A stretch of 64,000 nucleotides of DNA from Mauremys mutica (Eukaryota > Chordata > Testudines > Geoemydidae), in NCBI RefSeq assembly GCF_020497125.1, contig NC_059073.1:147073012-147137011 (forward strand). Reading direction: 5' to 3'. This document shows, one piece after another, positions 25,601 to 34,661 of the stretch. The notes beneath the pieces are model-generated. The model made no database searches and was not told the DNA's origin. It saw only the letters and a list, made by a program, of their open reading frames with translations. Each line of letters begins with the position of its first letter. The stretch's first letter is position 1. The position numbers were made by a program, and so were the translations under genes.

Positions 25601-25741
25601 AAACCTTTGAACTAACAGAACTTACTCTGTTGAAAAATGTCTTGTGCACCACTATTCTAATCCATTGTTCTCTTTGCAGGTGTAATTCCTCACATCCATA
25701 AGTCTCTGATTGGAAAGAAGGGACAGCAGAAAACTGCATAG
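7684..25741 (+). CDS. H2AZ2: Histone H2A variant H2A.Z.2, five coding exons
   Basis: This histone variant replaces H2A in nucleosomes at promoters and regulatory DNA, is deposited by SRCAP/p400-type remodellers and marks +1 nucleosomes. Coding exons are 7684-7686, 20211-20288, 21373-21486, 24152-24281 and 25680-25741. All have AG/GT borders and join in frame to 128 residues, the exact family length. The Z.2 isoform rather than Z.1 is shown by Ala15, Thr39 and the C-terminal Ala128 (counting Met1), where Z.1 has Thr, Ser and Val. The H2A fold spans about residues 20-110, and the acidic-patch region DEELDSL is present. The first coding exon supplies only the start codon, as in other vertebrate H2A.Z genes. 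The 12.5-kb first intron is full of repeats but no exon is damaged. A canonical AATAAA was not found downstream. ATTAAA at 27386-27391 is one candidate. Confidence 0.97.
11342..11568. mobile_element. hAT-like short element with near-perfect 8-bp target duplication
   Basis: The right end reads AAAAAGTTTGGAGACCATGG and the left end CAGTTATCTCTGAAGTGGGG. The flanks are TCCTAAAC (11334-11341) and CCCTAAAC (11569-11576), matching at 7 of 8 positions. The interior has two poly-T runs beside GCGC-rich motifs. It has no coding capacity. Confidence 0.65.
11658..12230 (+). mobile_element. Probable solo LTR (Gypsy/ERV-like)
   Basis: The stretch begins TGTAGCAAAG and ends CCCCGCTATA. TGTAGC against GCTATA is a one-mismatch version of the TG...CA inverted ends expected of an LTR. 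It is about 573 bp long, C-rich and noncoding. The flanking 5-mers AGTAC and AGTTC differ at one base, as an old 5-bp target duplication might. No internal region follows, so this would be a solo LTR. Confidence 0.5.
12865..14668 (+). mobile_element. CR1 LINE fragment with reverse-transcriptase remains
   Basis: Translated segments in several broken frames follow the CR1 ORF2 order: [40 protein letters not shown]. The F-x-K-A-F-D context is reverse-transcriptase palm motif A. The later parts keep the [13 protein letters not shown] and LEKIQRR-like C-terminal segments only as scattered pieces. The 3' end near 14640-14668 is GGTCTGACCAAGAATAGTCAGTCTTATGTTCTTA-like, typical of CR1. Stops and frameshifts make it dead. 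Confidence 0.9.
13303..13602 (+). pseudogene. CR1 reverse transcriptase palm segment, open for about 100 codons
   Basis: This is the longest intact piece of the CR1 copy. It covers the H-G-F-x-x-G-K-S segment near residues 16-22 and palm motif [11 protein letters not shown], near residues 50-60. The frame then closes before the YADD motif, so this cannot be a working enzyme. Confidence 0.85.
15050..15235 (+). repeat. MIR-type SINE
   Basis: The order is a tRNA-like head (TAGTTAGGACACTAG, then CTTCAGTTCCCAGC as B-box remnant), GTGTGAACTCTGACAGTCAC, and the core-end phrase AATCTGTAAAATGGGGAGAATA. This matches the MIR consensus order. Confidence 0.75.
17500..17695 (-). repeat. MIR-type SINE, reverse orientation
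   Basis: The + strand reads TTTTACAGATGGCGAAACTC, then AGTGACTTGCCCATAGTCAC, then AATAGAACCTTGTCTCCTG, the reverse complement of the MIR core and tRNA-like head. Confidence 0.75.
17765..17990 (-). repeat. Penelope-like/hammerhead-bearing repeat fragment
   Basis: It shares long stretches with the palindrome at 32832-33251: TTTGGGCATAA, TTTTGTGGGTAAAA, CATGGAGTGAAAATTACAGAT and GAGAACCAGTGTTGACA. On the - strand it contains CTGAAGAAGTGAGG, a T-rich loop, then ACCCACAAAAG, which resembles a decayed hammerhead ribozyme core. The left end has the phrase ACAAGGAGTCCGGTGGCATC, common at the end of this amniote repeat family. Confidence 0.55.
18043..18223. mobile_element. Short hAT-like MITE
   Basis: The ends are inverted repeats: CAGGGGTTCTCAAACTGG on the left and AAAGTTTGAGAATCACTG on the right. 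Flanks TTCTAGTG (18035-18042) and TTCTAGTA (18224-18231) match at 7 of 8 bases, as for a hAT target duplication. It is 181 bp long with no coding capacity. Confidence 0.8.
18232..19280 (+). mobile_element. CR1 LINE 3' fragment, interrupted
   Basis: It shows the CR1 ORF2 C-terminal sequence order with many stops: GATGACACAGTTTGGGAG, TTAGGGTTTGTGGTGGATAATC, AGCCATGAGAATG, then the 3' end CACAGTGGTCCCTTGTGGCCTTGGAATCTATGA. It is interrupted at about 19000-19180 by an unrelated insertion. Confidence 0.8.
19000..19180. repeat. Foldback-like insertion inside CR1
   Basis: The phrases CCCCAACTTATGCAAG, GCATAAGTCGGGAATG, CCATAAGTCGGG and GTTTGCATAACC recur in direct and inverted forms, suggesting a small MITE. 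It separates the CR1 coding remnant from the CR1 3' end. The borders are approximate and no clear target duplication was found. Confidence 0.45.
19875..20052 (-). mobile_element. tRNA-derived SINE with CR1-like tail, copy 2
   Basis: It has the same structure as the copy at 1340: AGAATATCAGGGTTGGAAGG (CR1-like tail, reverse complement) at one end and a tRNA-like head, GATTGAACTCACAACCCTGG then GCTTAAACCACTGAG, at the other. It lies about 160 bp before the second H2AZ2 coding exon. Confidence 0.85.
20211..20288 (+). CDS. H2AZ2: H2AZ2 coding exon 2
   Basis: Encodes residues 2-27, the basic N-terminal tail ([20 protein letters not shown] and on). Ala15 is the Z.2-specific residue. Borders are TTATTCAG before and GTAAAG after, and the phase is 0 on both sides. 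Confidence 0.96.
20289..21372 (+). other. H2AZ2 intron 2
   Basis: It is about 1.1 kb of AT-rich DNA ending in a pyrimidine tract before CTTCAG. I see no repeat or other feature I can name in it. Confidence 0.6.
21373..21486 (+). CDS. H2AZ2: H2AZ2 coding exon 3
   Basis: Encodes residues 28-65, the first part of the histone fold ([13 protein letters not shown] at the start, ILEYLTAE at the end). Thr39 is the Z.2-specific residue. Phase 0 on both sides, donor GTAGGT. Confidence 0.96.
21890..22676. mobile_element. hAT-like element rich in C runs, inside H2AZ2 intron 3
   Basis: The left end CAGGGGTCTCAAAC and the right end GTTTGAGACTCCTG form inverted repeats. Flanks ATTTAGAC (21882-21889) and GTTTAGAC (22677-22684) match at 7 of 8 bases. 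A second hAT-type end, CAGGGGTGGGCAAACTA, lies inside at about 21966, suggesting a composite or nested element. The interior has tandem CCCTGCTGCACCCC-like units, which give long but meaningless open frames on both strands. Confidence 0.75.
23245..23800 (+). mobile_element. CR1 LINE 3' fragment in H2AZ2 intron 3
   Basis: The sequence GATTTGGGGGTCACGGTGGAC, then TGTAACGCTGTGGCCAAAAGGG, then GAGGGTTCAGATAAGACCTATGAGAATG, and the 3' end CTTTTGGCCTTGGAATCAATGA follow CR1 order. Several stops and deletions are present. Confidence 0.8.
23808..24060 (+). repeat. MIR-type SINE
   Basis: A tRNA-like head (GTCCAGTGGCTACAGTGCTAG, then CCTGGATTCGATTCCCTG as B box) is followed by GTGACTGTGGTCAAATTGGTTAG and the core-end TCTGTAAAATGAGGATAGTAAC. 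Confidence 0.8.
24152..24281 (+). CDS. H2AZ2: H2AZ2 coding exon 4
   Basis: Encodes residues 66-108 and the first base of codon 109. It covers the second half of the histone fold, including [19 protein letters not shown] with the acidic-patch residues. Acceptor TTTGTCAG, donor GTATGT, and it ends in phase 1. Confidence 0.96.
24282..25679 (+). other. H2AZ2 intron 4 with a foldback-rich repeat
   Basis: At about 24950-25330 GCTGCCAGAGCCTTTCC is followed by GGAAAGGCTCTGGCAGCAGG, an inverted pair, then CTACACTGCC near CAGTGTAGATG. This suggests a decayed foldback DNA element. No gene is seen, and the remainder is unremarkable AT-rich sequence. Confidence 0.5.
25680..25741 (+). CDS. H2AZ2: H2AZ2 coding exon 5 and stop
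   Basis: Encodes the end of codon 109 and residues 110-128 ([19 protein letters not shown]), then TAG. The last residue, Ala, marks the Z.2 form. Acceptor TCTTTGCAG. Confidence 0.96.
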
Positions 25742-28700
25742 AGAGGAGTTTTAACCAACCCTCTTCCTCTCTGTCATTGTACTGTAACTGGGACAGAAGA
25801 AATATGGGGATATGTGGAATTTTTTAAGAAATAGTTAAATGGAAGAGCATAGACAATTGACTGTAGACATGAGAAAACATTTGTATGTTCTTTAGATTCA
25901 AAGTTTGACAAAAAGTATCTTGTCATGTGGCAGCAATTCGTGTGTTGATTGGCTAGGTTTCTCCCGTGTGTTTTATACAAAAATGGAACTGATAAACCAT
26001 TTTTTACAAAATTTGCTCTCATGTGGTGTTCAGGTGCAAAAATCATGTGGTAGAGACGTCACATCATCTCTGTGAAGCTGGCTCCCTCAGACTCCACTGG
26101 ACTAGGTATACAGGCAAAAGCTCTTTCCCTCTTTAGATCAGCCGCGTCCATGACTACTTCACTTGGATGGTTTGTAATATAACCTGTTGAATGGCATGGG
26201 CAATCTTGGTAGCAAATGAGTAAACTTTTAAGGGTGCAAAAAAAAGGAATTGGCCTATAGTATAGGAATCTGTTTAAAGATAAATGCTATCACTGTTAAA
26301 GTAGTGACAAAATTGATTTGCTACTTAAATTTTAACTTACTAAATGTTGCTGAAAAATCATTCTCTTACCTGCCAAGATCTGAATTCAGGGTTCCAGTTG
26401 CATTGCAACAGCTGAGGACACCACAAGTATCTACAGGAAGAAACTATTTGACTTGTGTTTCTGATAGCAGCTGTGCTATCACTGCTGCTGACAGGTAAAT
26501 GATGGGGCCGACTACAAGGGTTAGTATGCATTTTCCGTTAAGTGTCACTAAGTTGTCACTAGTAAGGATCACGGATACGTTTTCTATTCATTTAAAATGT
26601 GCAGTATGTGTGGATTAACACACTGCCCTAGAGACCTGTCATAACTCTTCATATTTCTTTTGCAAAAACGTACTTATTTTCTTAGCCACGAAGAACAGCT
26701 TATCGTGTAGTGGGGATTCTCCCCTGACCCACGTGTGATTTCAGCTGTCAGAATAGAAAGAGTAGAGTGGCAGCATTGCAAGTTACTTTCCAGTGTGCAG
26801 TGGATAAATCAAATGGGTGTCTGCATCACTTCCCTTCTAAGCCTCAAAGCCGTTCCCGAGTAAAATCTTCAGTTTGGAATTTGGGTACCCAAAGTAAACA
26901 AATGTAGATTTAGATATTGAAACACAATGCCTTGATTTTCACAGGTGTTATCTAGAGCTCCCATTTTCTTTAGCCAAAAGTGCAGGTTGATCAGACCCTA
27001 TTCAGAAGGGGTGAGGGGTGGGAGAGAATGTAGCCAGATTTTCTTCCCCCCCCAAAAGGTGTTGATCACCTGCAGTTCTCATGCAAGGCAATGGGAGTGA
27101 GATGTGCTCAGCACCTTTGAAATAAGTGACATAGTTCAAGTGCTCAACTCTTGGTGCTCAACTTGTTTCAAGCTAGGTCTTCTGAGCATCATTTAAGACA
27201 CTTCACTTGCAATCATTAGTTCTGGTAAGAGTACTGTAGTTCAGGAGGCGCTTGCTGTTAACAAAAGCTTCTGGTTAGGGAGACCGTTTTAACAGCAAGT
27301 ACGATCTTGCCTCAAAACACTTTCTAAGCAAATGCTGAGGTGAAAATGGGGCTGAAATGTGTTGCTTCTGCCTACTGCTTCAGAGATTAAATGAGCAAAT
27401 TTTTTTGACAGTGTAAACTGTCATTTAACTAGTTTCTGATTTCCATCCCCTTATGGCTGCTTGAAAGCATCTGATTCTGTCTTTCAGATTTTTTTTTTTA
27501 ATAGCACAAGTCCAACCTGGTCGATGTTGTTTAATGTTGGCACAATTCTGAGTCCATCACTTTTTGTAACAACAGCAAAAATATTATGGATCTGTGCATT
27601 CATAAATAAGTTCTCAATTCAGAAAGAGGTTTTATTTTTTTACCCACCAACTTATCTACCAGTCATTCCCCATGAGAATGAGTTTCACTTACAAGAACTA
27701 TCACTGCACCAAGCACTGTCAGAGCTGAGGAGAGACTTTTTTGTGTTTGAATATGAAAGCAGGAAGGACTGTGGCAAAATAGCTTGGTGTGGTGAAATGT
27801 GCAGACTAGCGTATCTTGTAATGCTGATCAGACTGGTTTAACTATTTTCAGCCTGCTCTAGAATTGGCCTTTTTTCAAAGCTTTGAATCTGAAGAACTCT
27901 AAAGGTCCTATGTCTGCCATGCTTGTATAAACAGAAAATGCTACATACCAGTACTTAGTTCCCTCCCCTCCTCTATCTATATGGTTTGGCTTTCTAAATC
28001 TCTGAAACAGTGCTGCTGAGATCAGAACAGTGAAAATGGGGCTCTTGCATCAAACAGCTAAACTGTGAAATTATTTGGCACTGGGGTTGCTTCTGGAATA
28101 CTGTGTTCAGCTCCGGTGTCCACAATTAACAAAAGGTGCTTGAAAAATTGGAGAGGGTTGAGAAGAGAGACATAAGAACCGTTAACGTGTTGGAAAACAT
28201 GCCTTATAGTGAGGAACTCCAGGAGACTGAGCTATATAACTCTTCAAAGAGAGGGTTAAGGAGTGACTTGAACATAATCTAAAATATGTACATAGGAAAG
28301 GGAGACTTGATAGAGGGCTCTTTATGGCTGCCTCCAAGTGGCCTATCCTCTTAGCCCTCAGTGCGAGGAGCTCTTACAGGTTCCTGGGGAAGGTGCTCAG
28401 CATGGTAATGTCCATTCAGGTCAGACCTGGAAATTGACATTGGAAGTGGTCAGTCTGGGAATAACCATCTCCAGTCTCATGTCTGGTCTGGCAGTTAACG
28501 TAACAGGATGTTTGGGGTGGCGGGCGGGGTGGTAAATCCTCACACTCCTGCCAGTGGCATATATTGGATCTAACTCCATCCGTGGAAGAATTTTAACTAC
28601 ATTTTCCATTCAAAAATATATATTTTTAGCGGGAAAGTTTTCTTATTTCAAAGCTTTGGATGGAAGGGAAGAACTTTCCTCTTTTCTATTACAGAGCAAA

Positions 28701-30514
28701 GACCTAAATTGGAATTTGACCCTGGGATTTTTGCTCAGGACTCAATTCTGTGCCTCATTACCGTGAACTGGTTGGGGGGAACAAACCACCCAACAATGTA
28801 GACACCATTTCCCTAGTAGTTGTTGTACGCAATTAAAAAAATCTCAGCAAACTTAATCCATGTTCAGCTGGCAGCAGCCATCCTCAGTGCCAGCACTGAC
28901 TGCCACTGCCTCCACTCAGCTGGGTCTCCCTGACATGTGCTGCAGACTCATCGCAAAGGTTTTGTCAAAGAGTTAGAGCACTGACATTCAGTGGGATACA
29001 GGAATGAAAAGACAGTCACCTTTGTTACCCTGTGGGAGGGGACCCCAGGAGCTGAACTAAGGTACAGGCTGGGTGTGAGGTGGTGTGCATAGCTATGTGA
29101 CCCCCCCCATGGGCTGTTCTGGGGCTTCTCTGTGTGCTACCTAGTGCTATAGCTGAGGGAGTTCATCCCTATTTCCTTGGCTGCCAGGCCAAGGCGGTTG
29201 GGGCTTTGATGGCTCAAACCCCATGCAGGACAGGGAGCTGGCACTGTTAACACTCGTGCTAGGCGTGCTGGCGGGGCATACTTCAGTACTAGAGTTATGA
29301 GGCTGTGTTCTGAGTTTATGTAACGGGGGGGGGGCGGGAAGGGGTGTGAAATGTGTCCATCCATAGGCTCTGAGTGACTCCCGCACCAAAACCACACCCC
29401 CACTGCCATTTCTAATGATGCAACTGGGCTACAGTGGTAGCAGGTACCTGTAGTTCCCAGAGCCAGACACTAGAGGGCAATAACCACCTTGCACTAAGCT
29501 GCTGTTACACCTCTGCAGGAAAGGTGTAAGGCCTGGGTGCTCTCCCTGAGGGAGGAGCTGGCCTGGCAGCTGGCTGCCTGTGGGGGGAAATGGGCCAGCT
29601 GCTCCACAGGCACCAACCTGCAATGGCCATGGGTGACCAGGGGGCAGCGGAGATGGAGCAGCTGGGCTTAGTGTGGCCTGGGCTTCCAGCCCAGTGGGGT
29701 GGGGGGAGCAGGAATGGCTTGCACTGACACAACACACTGCACTCCCCTCCAGGCAGGAGTCAGCCAAAAGCCAGGATACGTGGGCACCTGGCTTCAGCTG
29801 CCAGCCTGCCCCAGCCAGAGTGAGCCTGACACCCCTGGGCTGCAAAAGACAACCCCTAAACCAAGGGAGGGGTTTAATGTGAGCTCTGTTGGGTTTTTGC
29901 CTTAAGCTGGGGTTTGCTTAGGAAGAACTGGGCCCGTAACGCTGCGTATAGCCTGCAGAGAAGGCACTGTAGGCTGCCTGGGGAATTGAGTGGGCAGGAA
30001 AACAGGCAGCCTCTGTTGGGAGAGGTGGGTCTCCTCCCCCCCCCCCCCCGGCAGGTGAGGGGTGGGGAGCTGTCAGCCTGAGGGGGCAGATGCCCTGAAT
30101 TGTAGAAGCCCCCTGTCCCTTCATCCCACCTGCCTTGCCCCATGGCTCTGCGGGGCAAAGGTTTCTTTCTGGACCCTTTTAGGAGTGTGCTTCTGGGGCA
30201 GCTGTGGGCCTCTGCCTTGTCCCTGTGGGGTGGGGGGAGCCCCCCACTCCTGCCCTGATTGGTTTCTCCCACCCCCTTTCCCACTTACCCTCCCATGTCC
30301 AGGGGATACAGCCCCAGCAGGAGCCCCCTCGCAGCCTGCACTGAGCACCTACGTCCTTTGAGCTGGGAGGGTGGGGAGAGCTGCCCAGCCTGTTGTGGTA
30401 CCAACTTCCATACCCCCCATTTCACTGCCTCGGCCCTGGGGAGGGAGGGCTCTGTCCCTGCAGGGCTCAGCACACTGGGGGGAGGGGGGTCTGTCCCTGC
30501 AAGCCCCACCCAGC
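25742..30514. other. H2AZ2 3' UTR and downstream intergenic region
   Basis: The first part after the H2AZ2 stop is presumably its 3' UTR. The end is unclear, because no AATAAA is seen and ATTAAA at 27386-27391 is only a candidate. A CR1 fragment lies at 28085-28330. From about 29 kb the base composition turns GC-rich and open frames on both strands become meaningless. On the - strand an ATTAAA (29873-29878) might serve the sulfotransferase gene. Confidence 0.5.
28085..28330 (+). mobile_element. CR1 LINE fragment
   Basis: The sequence TGGAATACTGTGTTCAGCTCCGG, then GGAGAGGGTTGAGAAGAGAGAC, then AGAGGGTTAAGGAGTGACTTG follows the CR1 ORF2 C-terminal region. It is short and broken. Confidence 0.75.
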
Positions 30515-31519
<1,005 letters not shown>

Positions 31520-32494
31520 TCACACCCAACCCCCTTCCATGACCAGGGTTAACTCCAGGGGCTCCCCTCCCTTGCCCCCAGTGGGGTCCCACCCTGCTCC
31601 TGGCTGGCAGAGCCCCTTCCCTGGCACTGTCTCCACTCAGAGGGGCAGCGGAGCACTACGGCCCTGGTCGGCTTCCCGCCACAGCTCTGCTCCTGGGCCC
31701 CTTGTTTGAGTATCCGGCTCCTCAATGCCTGGCGCAGCCACTGCAGCCCGGGGCTGGTGGCCACCTGCGGGAGGAAGGGGAGAAACGGGGAATCAGCTGG
31801 AGCAGCTCAGACCAGCAGGGCCAGTGTGATGGGGTGGGCTCCCTCTCTCATGGGCCCCAGGTGCCCATCCTGGGCAGGGGCATGAGAAGGAGCTGAGATG
31901 GGGCGGGGGGGGGTGTGGATTTCTGTTCTACTAGGCCCTGCTCCCCAGCCCCTCATGATCAGCTGGGCTAGCCTGGGGCCCAGGCCGGAGCCCCCAACCC
32001 AGCTGCTTCCTGCCCCATGAAGGACACTGTGAGCCAATGCCTGCCCTCTAGTGGCCACTCAATGCCAACCATTCATGTATTGCGGGGAACCGTGAAGGAA
32101 GGGCCCCACTCCTGAGCTCAGGGGACTTTCACTCCAGCCCTGGAAAGTTGCCGCTGTGCAGCTGGGTTCCCAGGCTCCGGAAACCACTTGCTGTTTGCTC
32201 TGGGATGCGGCAGCCCCCACCCCCAGGTTGTTCCCCATCCCTGGCTGGAAGGCACAGGCCTCAGGCCCTTGTCCACAGGCGGGGCAGGTAGGAGATGTCA
32301 CAAGCTGTGACTGCACCAGGGGGCCTGGGCTGCACTGGCTGAGCAGAGGCAGGGGTGGGTAGACACAGACACATGTGTGGGCATGAAGAATTGTGCCCTC
32401 CTGTTCCTGGCCTGGGGAGCAGTCCCGGGAAGGGGCCAGTAGAGACCAATCCCCCCAGGTTCTGGACAAGCTGAGCCCAGAGCTAGGAGCTTAG

Positions 32495-32605
32495 GTGGCA
32501 TGGGCCTTGAGGGACCTGGGTTCTGTTCTCACCTCTGCCACTGACTCACACTGTAACCCCGGGCAGGTCCCGTTCCCTCTCTGCCTCCCTTTCCCCACCC
32601 CAGCA
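32495..32605 (+). repeat. MIR-type SINE fragment
   Basis: The order GACCTGGGTTCTGTTCTCACC, CTCTGCCACTGACTCACAC, then CCCCGGGCAGGTCCC and TCTCTGCCTCCCTTTCCCC follows the MIR head and core. Confidence 0.7.
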
Positions 32606-32843
32606 GAGGGACTAATCTCAGGGCAGTGGGGGCAGAGCTTTGAGCTGCAGCACTGCTGTCCCGGTGCAGGAGGGCACCAGCCTGCTGGCAAACAAGGGGA
32701 GAGCCTTGGCCCCATGGAAAATCTTCCCTGGGCCGGGACCCCACTGGGATCTCCCCCAGGAGCTTTGGAAAATGTGTCCCAGCCCCAGCATAAAAACAAT
32801 GGCACAGGAATCTGGTCGCAGCTGAACGACTAACCGATTTCTT

Positions 32844-32890
32844 TGGGCATCAGCTTTTGTGGGCAAAAACCCACTTCATCAGCAGCATGG
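32844..32890 (-). ncRNA. Decayed type I hammerhead ribozyme-like motif, left arm
   Basis: On the - strand the order is CTGATGA (32876-32882), a stem-loop GTGGG-TTTTT-CCCAC shape, then CAAAAGCTGATGCCC. This is the hammerhead layout CUGAUGA, stem II, GAAA, stem III. The GAAA box reads AAAA, so the essential G12 is replaced and self-cleavage is not expected. Confidence 0.45.
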
Positions 32891-33194
32891 AGTGAAAATT
32901 ACAGATACCAGCACAGACATACTGACACATGGAGAGGAAGGAGAACCAGTGTTGACAAGGCCAATGCAGCCAGGGTGGATTTGATCCACTCCCAGTAATT
33001 GAGGAGGTATCAATACCAGGAGAGGGGAAATTGCTTTTGTAGTGATGGTGTTAAATTCCCTCTCCTGGTATTGACCCTCCTCAATTACTGGGTGTACTGT
33101 ACATCCACCCTGGCTGCATTGGCCTTGTCAACACTGGTTCTCCCTCCTCTCCATGTGCTAGTATGTCTGTACCGGTCTCTGTAATTTTCACTCC

Positions 33195-33240
33195 ATGCAG
33201 CTGAAGAAGTGGGTTTTAGCCCACAAAAGCTGATGCCCAA
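33195..33240 (+). ncRNA. Decayed type I hammerhead ribozyme-like motif, right arm
   Basis: CTGAAGA (33201-33207) stands for the CUGAUGA box. It is followed by the stem-loop GTGGGTTTTAGCCCAC and then AAAAGCTGATGCCC in place of GAAA. It shares the AAAA change with the left arm, so the loss of G12 probably predates formation of the palindrome or is typical of this subfamily. Confidence 0.45.
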
Positions 33241-33514
33241 AGAAATCGGTTCATCGTTAAAGTGCCACTGGACGCCTTGGTGTTCTGGTGGATTCAGACT
33301 AATACGGCTCCCCCATGATCCCCTGCCGGAGCAGCACCCACCAGCATGAAATAGCCCCCGGGGCAGGCATCTCCTAGGGCCCCGCAGAGCGCACGTGCCC
33401 CAGCCCCTCCGCCTCAGCCATGTACCCCCCACAGGCCCAGCCCCCCCCCCGCATCCCCCAGAGCCTCTGGCAGGGTCACGCGGCTCCTCCAAGCTGCATT
33501 TAAAGACTCCACGT

Positions 33515-33827
33515 CAGGGCCGCCCAGAGAATTCCGGGGGCCCGGGGTCTTTGGCGGCGGGGGGCCCCCGCTCAGGGGCGGCTCTAGACCCCAGCGCGCC
33601 AAGCAGGCGCGTGGGGCGGCCCTTTCCCTGGGGGGCAGCATTTGGCTCCGGTTGAGCTCCCGCAGGCATGCCTACGGCAGGTGCACCGGAGCCCGGGACG
33701 AGTGGACCTGCCGCAGTCATGCCTGCGGGAGCTCAACCGGAGCCGCGGGAAGAGGGGAAACACTCCAGGGGCCCCGGAAAACACTCGTGGGATTGCCCCT
33801 CTTGCCCCCCCCCTCTGGGCGGCCCTG
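33515..33827. mobile_element. hAT-like element family A with a nested family B piece
   Basis: The ends CAGGGCCGCCCAGAG and CTCTGGGCGGCCCTG are perfect inverted repeats, flanked by a perfect 8-bp duplication CTCCACGT (33507-33514 and 33828-33835). At 33573 a family B end (CAGGGGCGGCTCTAGACCCC) starts inside it, followed by GC-rich foldback units. The matching right end of that inner element is missing. Confidence 0.85.
33573..33765. mobile_element. hAT-like family B, copy 2 (partial, nested)
   Basis: It has the same left end as the copies at 623 and 38774, with the internal phrase CCAGCGCGCCAAGC. The interior is a large hairpin: CCGGTTGAGCTCCCGCAGGC pairs with GCCTGCGGGAGCTCAACCGG. The right terminal repeat is absent. 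Confidence 0.6.
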
Positions 33828-34424
33828 CTCCACGTTCCAGACTCTCCCATTTACACCAGTTTAAACCCGCAGTGACTCCCCCCGCCAATCTGCGGGGGGC
33901 GGGGTTCTCACCCCGCGAGCAGCCCGCCCTCCCCCCGACACAAACACCCCCACGTGCCCAGCCAGCCCCGCCCCACAGGAGCTGCTGCTGCGGGCCACGA
34001 GGGACCCCAGGCGACGCACTTCCCCCGCCCGCCTGACGCCCTAACCGAGCCCCCGGGAGCCGGCTGGCGTCACCGAGCGTCGAGCCCCGTGTCCCAGCCC
34101 CCCCGGGGGCAGGTGTGTCGCCATGGACACCGCGCGGGGAGGTGGGGGCTGCTGAGCCCCAGCAAACTCCGCTCCCCAGGCCGAGGGGAAACCGAGGCGG
34201 GCGGTGCCGCTCCCAGCGCCCAGCGCTGCGGGGGAGGTTTCCAGCTGCCGCCCGGGAGGGGGGCGCGTTCCCGGCTCGGGGAGCCTGGCTGGGCAGCGGG
34301 GGCAGCGCCGGGAACCCTGCTGGGAACGGCCCAGTCCCTGCCACAGCCGGGCCCAGACAGACCCGGCATCGGCCGCGGGCACAGACCGAGCCACTGTGAT
34401 CGCGCCGGCTCTGGGTGGGGGGTT

Positions 34425-34661
34425 GGGAGCCAGGACTCCTGGGTTCCATCCCCGGCTCAGGGATGGGAGTGGTGGTTGCGGGGGTGGGTCTGGGAGCCAG
34501 GACTCCTGGGTTCCATCCCCGGCTCAGGGATGGGAGTGGTGGTTGTGGGGGGGCTGGGAGCCAGGACTCCTGGGTTCCATCGGGCTCAGGGATGGGAGTG
34601 GTGGTTGGGGGGGTGGGTCTGGGAGCCAGGACTCCTGGGTTCTCTCCCCAGCTCTACAGTT
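34425..34661 (+). repeat. Tandem array of a MIR-like tRNA head, about 3.6 units of 64-67 bp
   Basis: Units start with GGGAGCCAGGACTCCTGGG at 34425, 34492, 34556 and 34621. GACTCCTGGGTTCCATCCC is the B-box region of the MIR-like SINE seen elsewhere in the window, so this is a local amplification of a SINE head. The long open frames here come from the array. Confidence 0.85.

Larger units (their letters stand above)
32832..33251. mobile_element. 420-bp palindromic Penelope-like repeat with two decayed hammerhead cores
   Basis: The left arm (about 32832-33035) and right arm (about 33048-33251) are inverted copies that look about 90 percent identical over 200 bp, joined by a short asymmetric centre. 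Both arms contain AACCGATTTCTTTGGGCATCAGC, TGGAGTGAAAATTACAG, GAACCAGTGTTGACAAGGCC and CAGTAATTGAGGAGG in mirror orientation. Each arm holds a hammerhead-like core, described in the two following entries. Hammerhead motifs of this kind are known from Penelope-like retroelements. The family assignment here is inferred. Confidence 0.7.

Noticed and set aside
31549..31765. Open frame on the - strand, preceded by a CCCGCAG acceptor-like sequence, with ATSPGLQWLRQALRSRILKQ near its start, faintly like the last exon of a chemokine
   Set aside because: The expected cysteine is missing, no partner exon with a CC or CXC motif is seen upstream on that strand, and GC-rich DNA here yields many such frames. 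It could at most be 5' untranslated sequence of the sulfotransferase gene.
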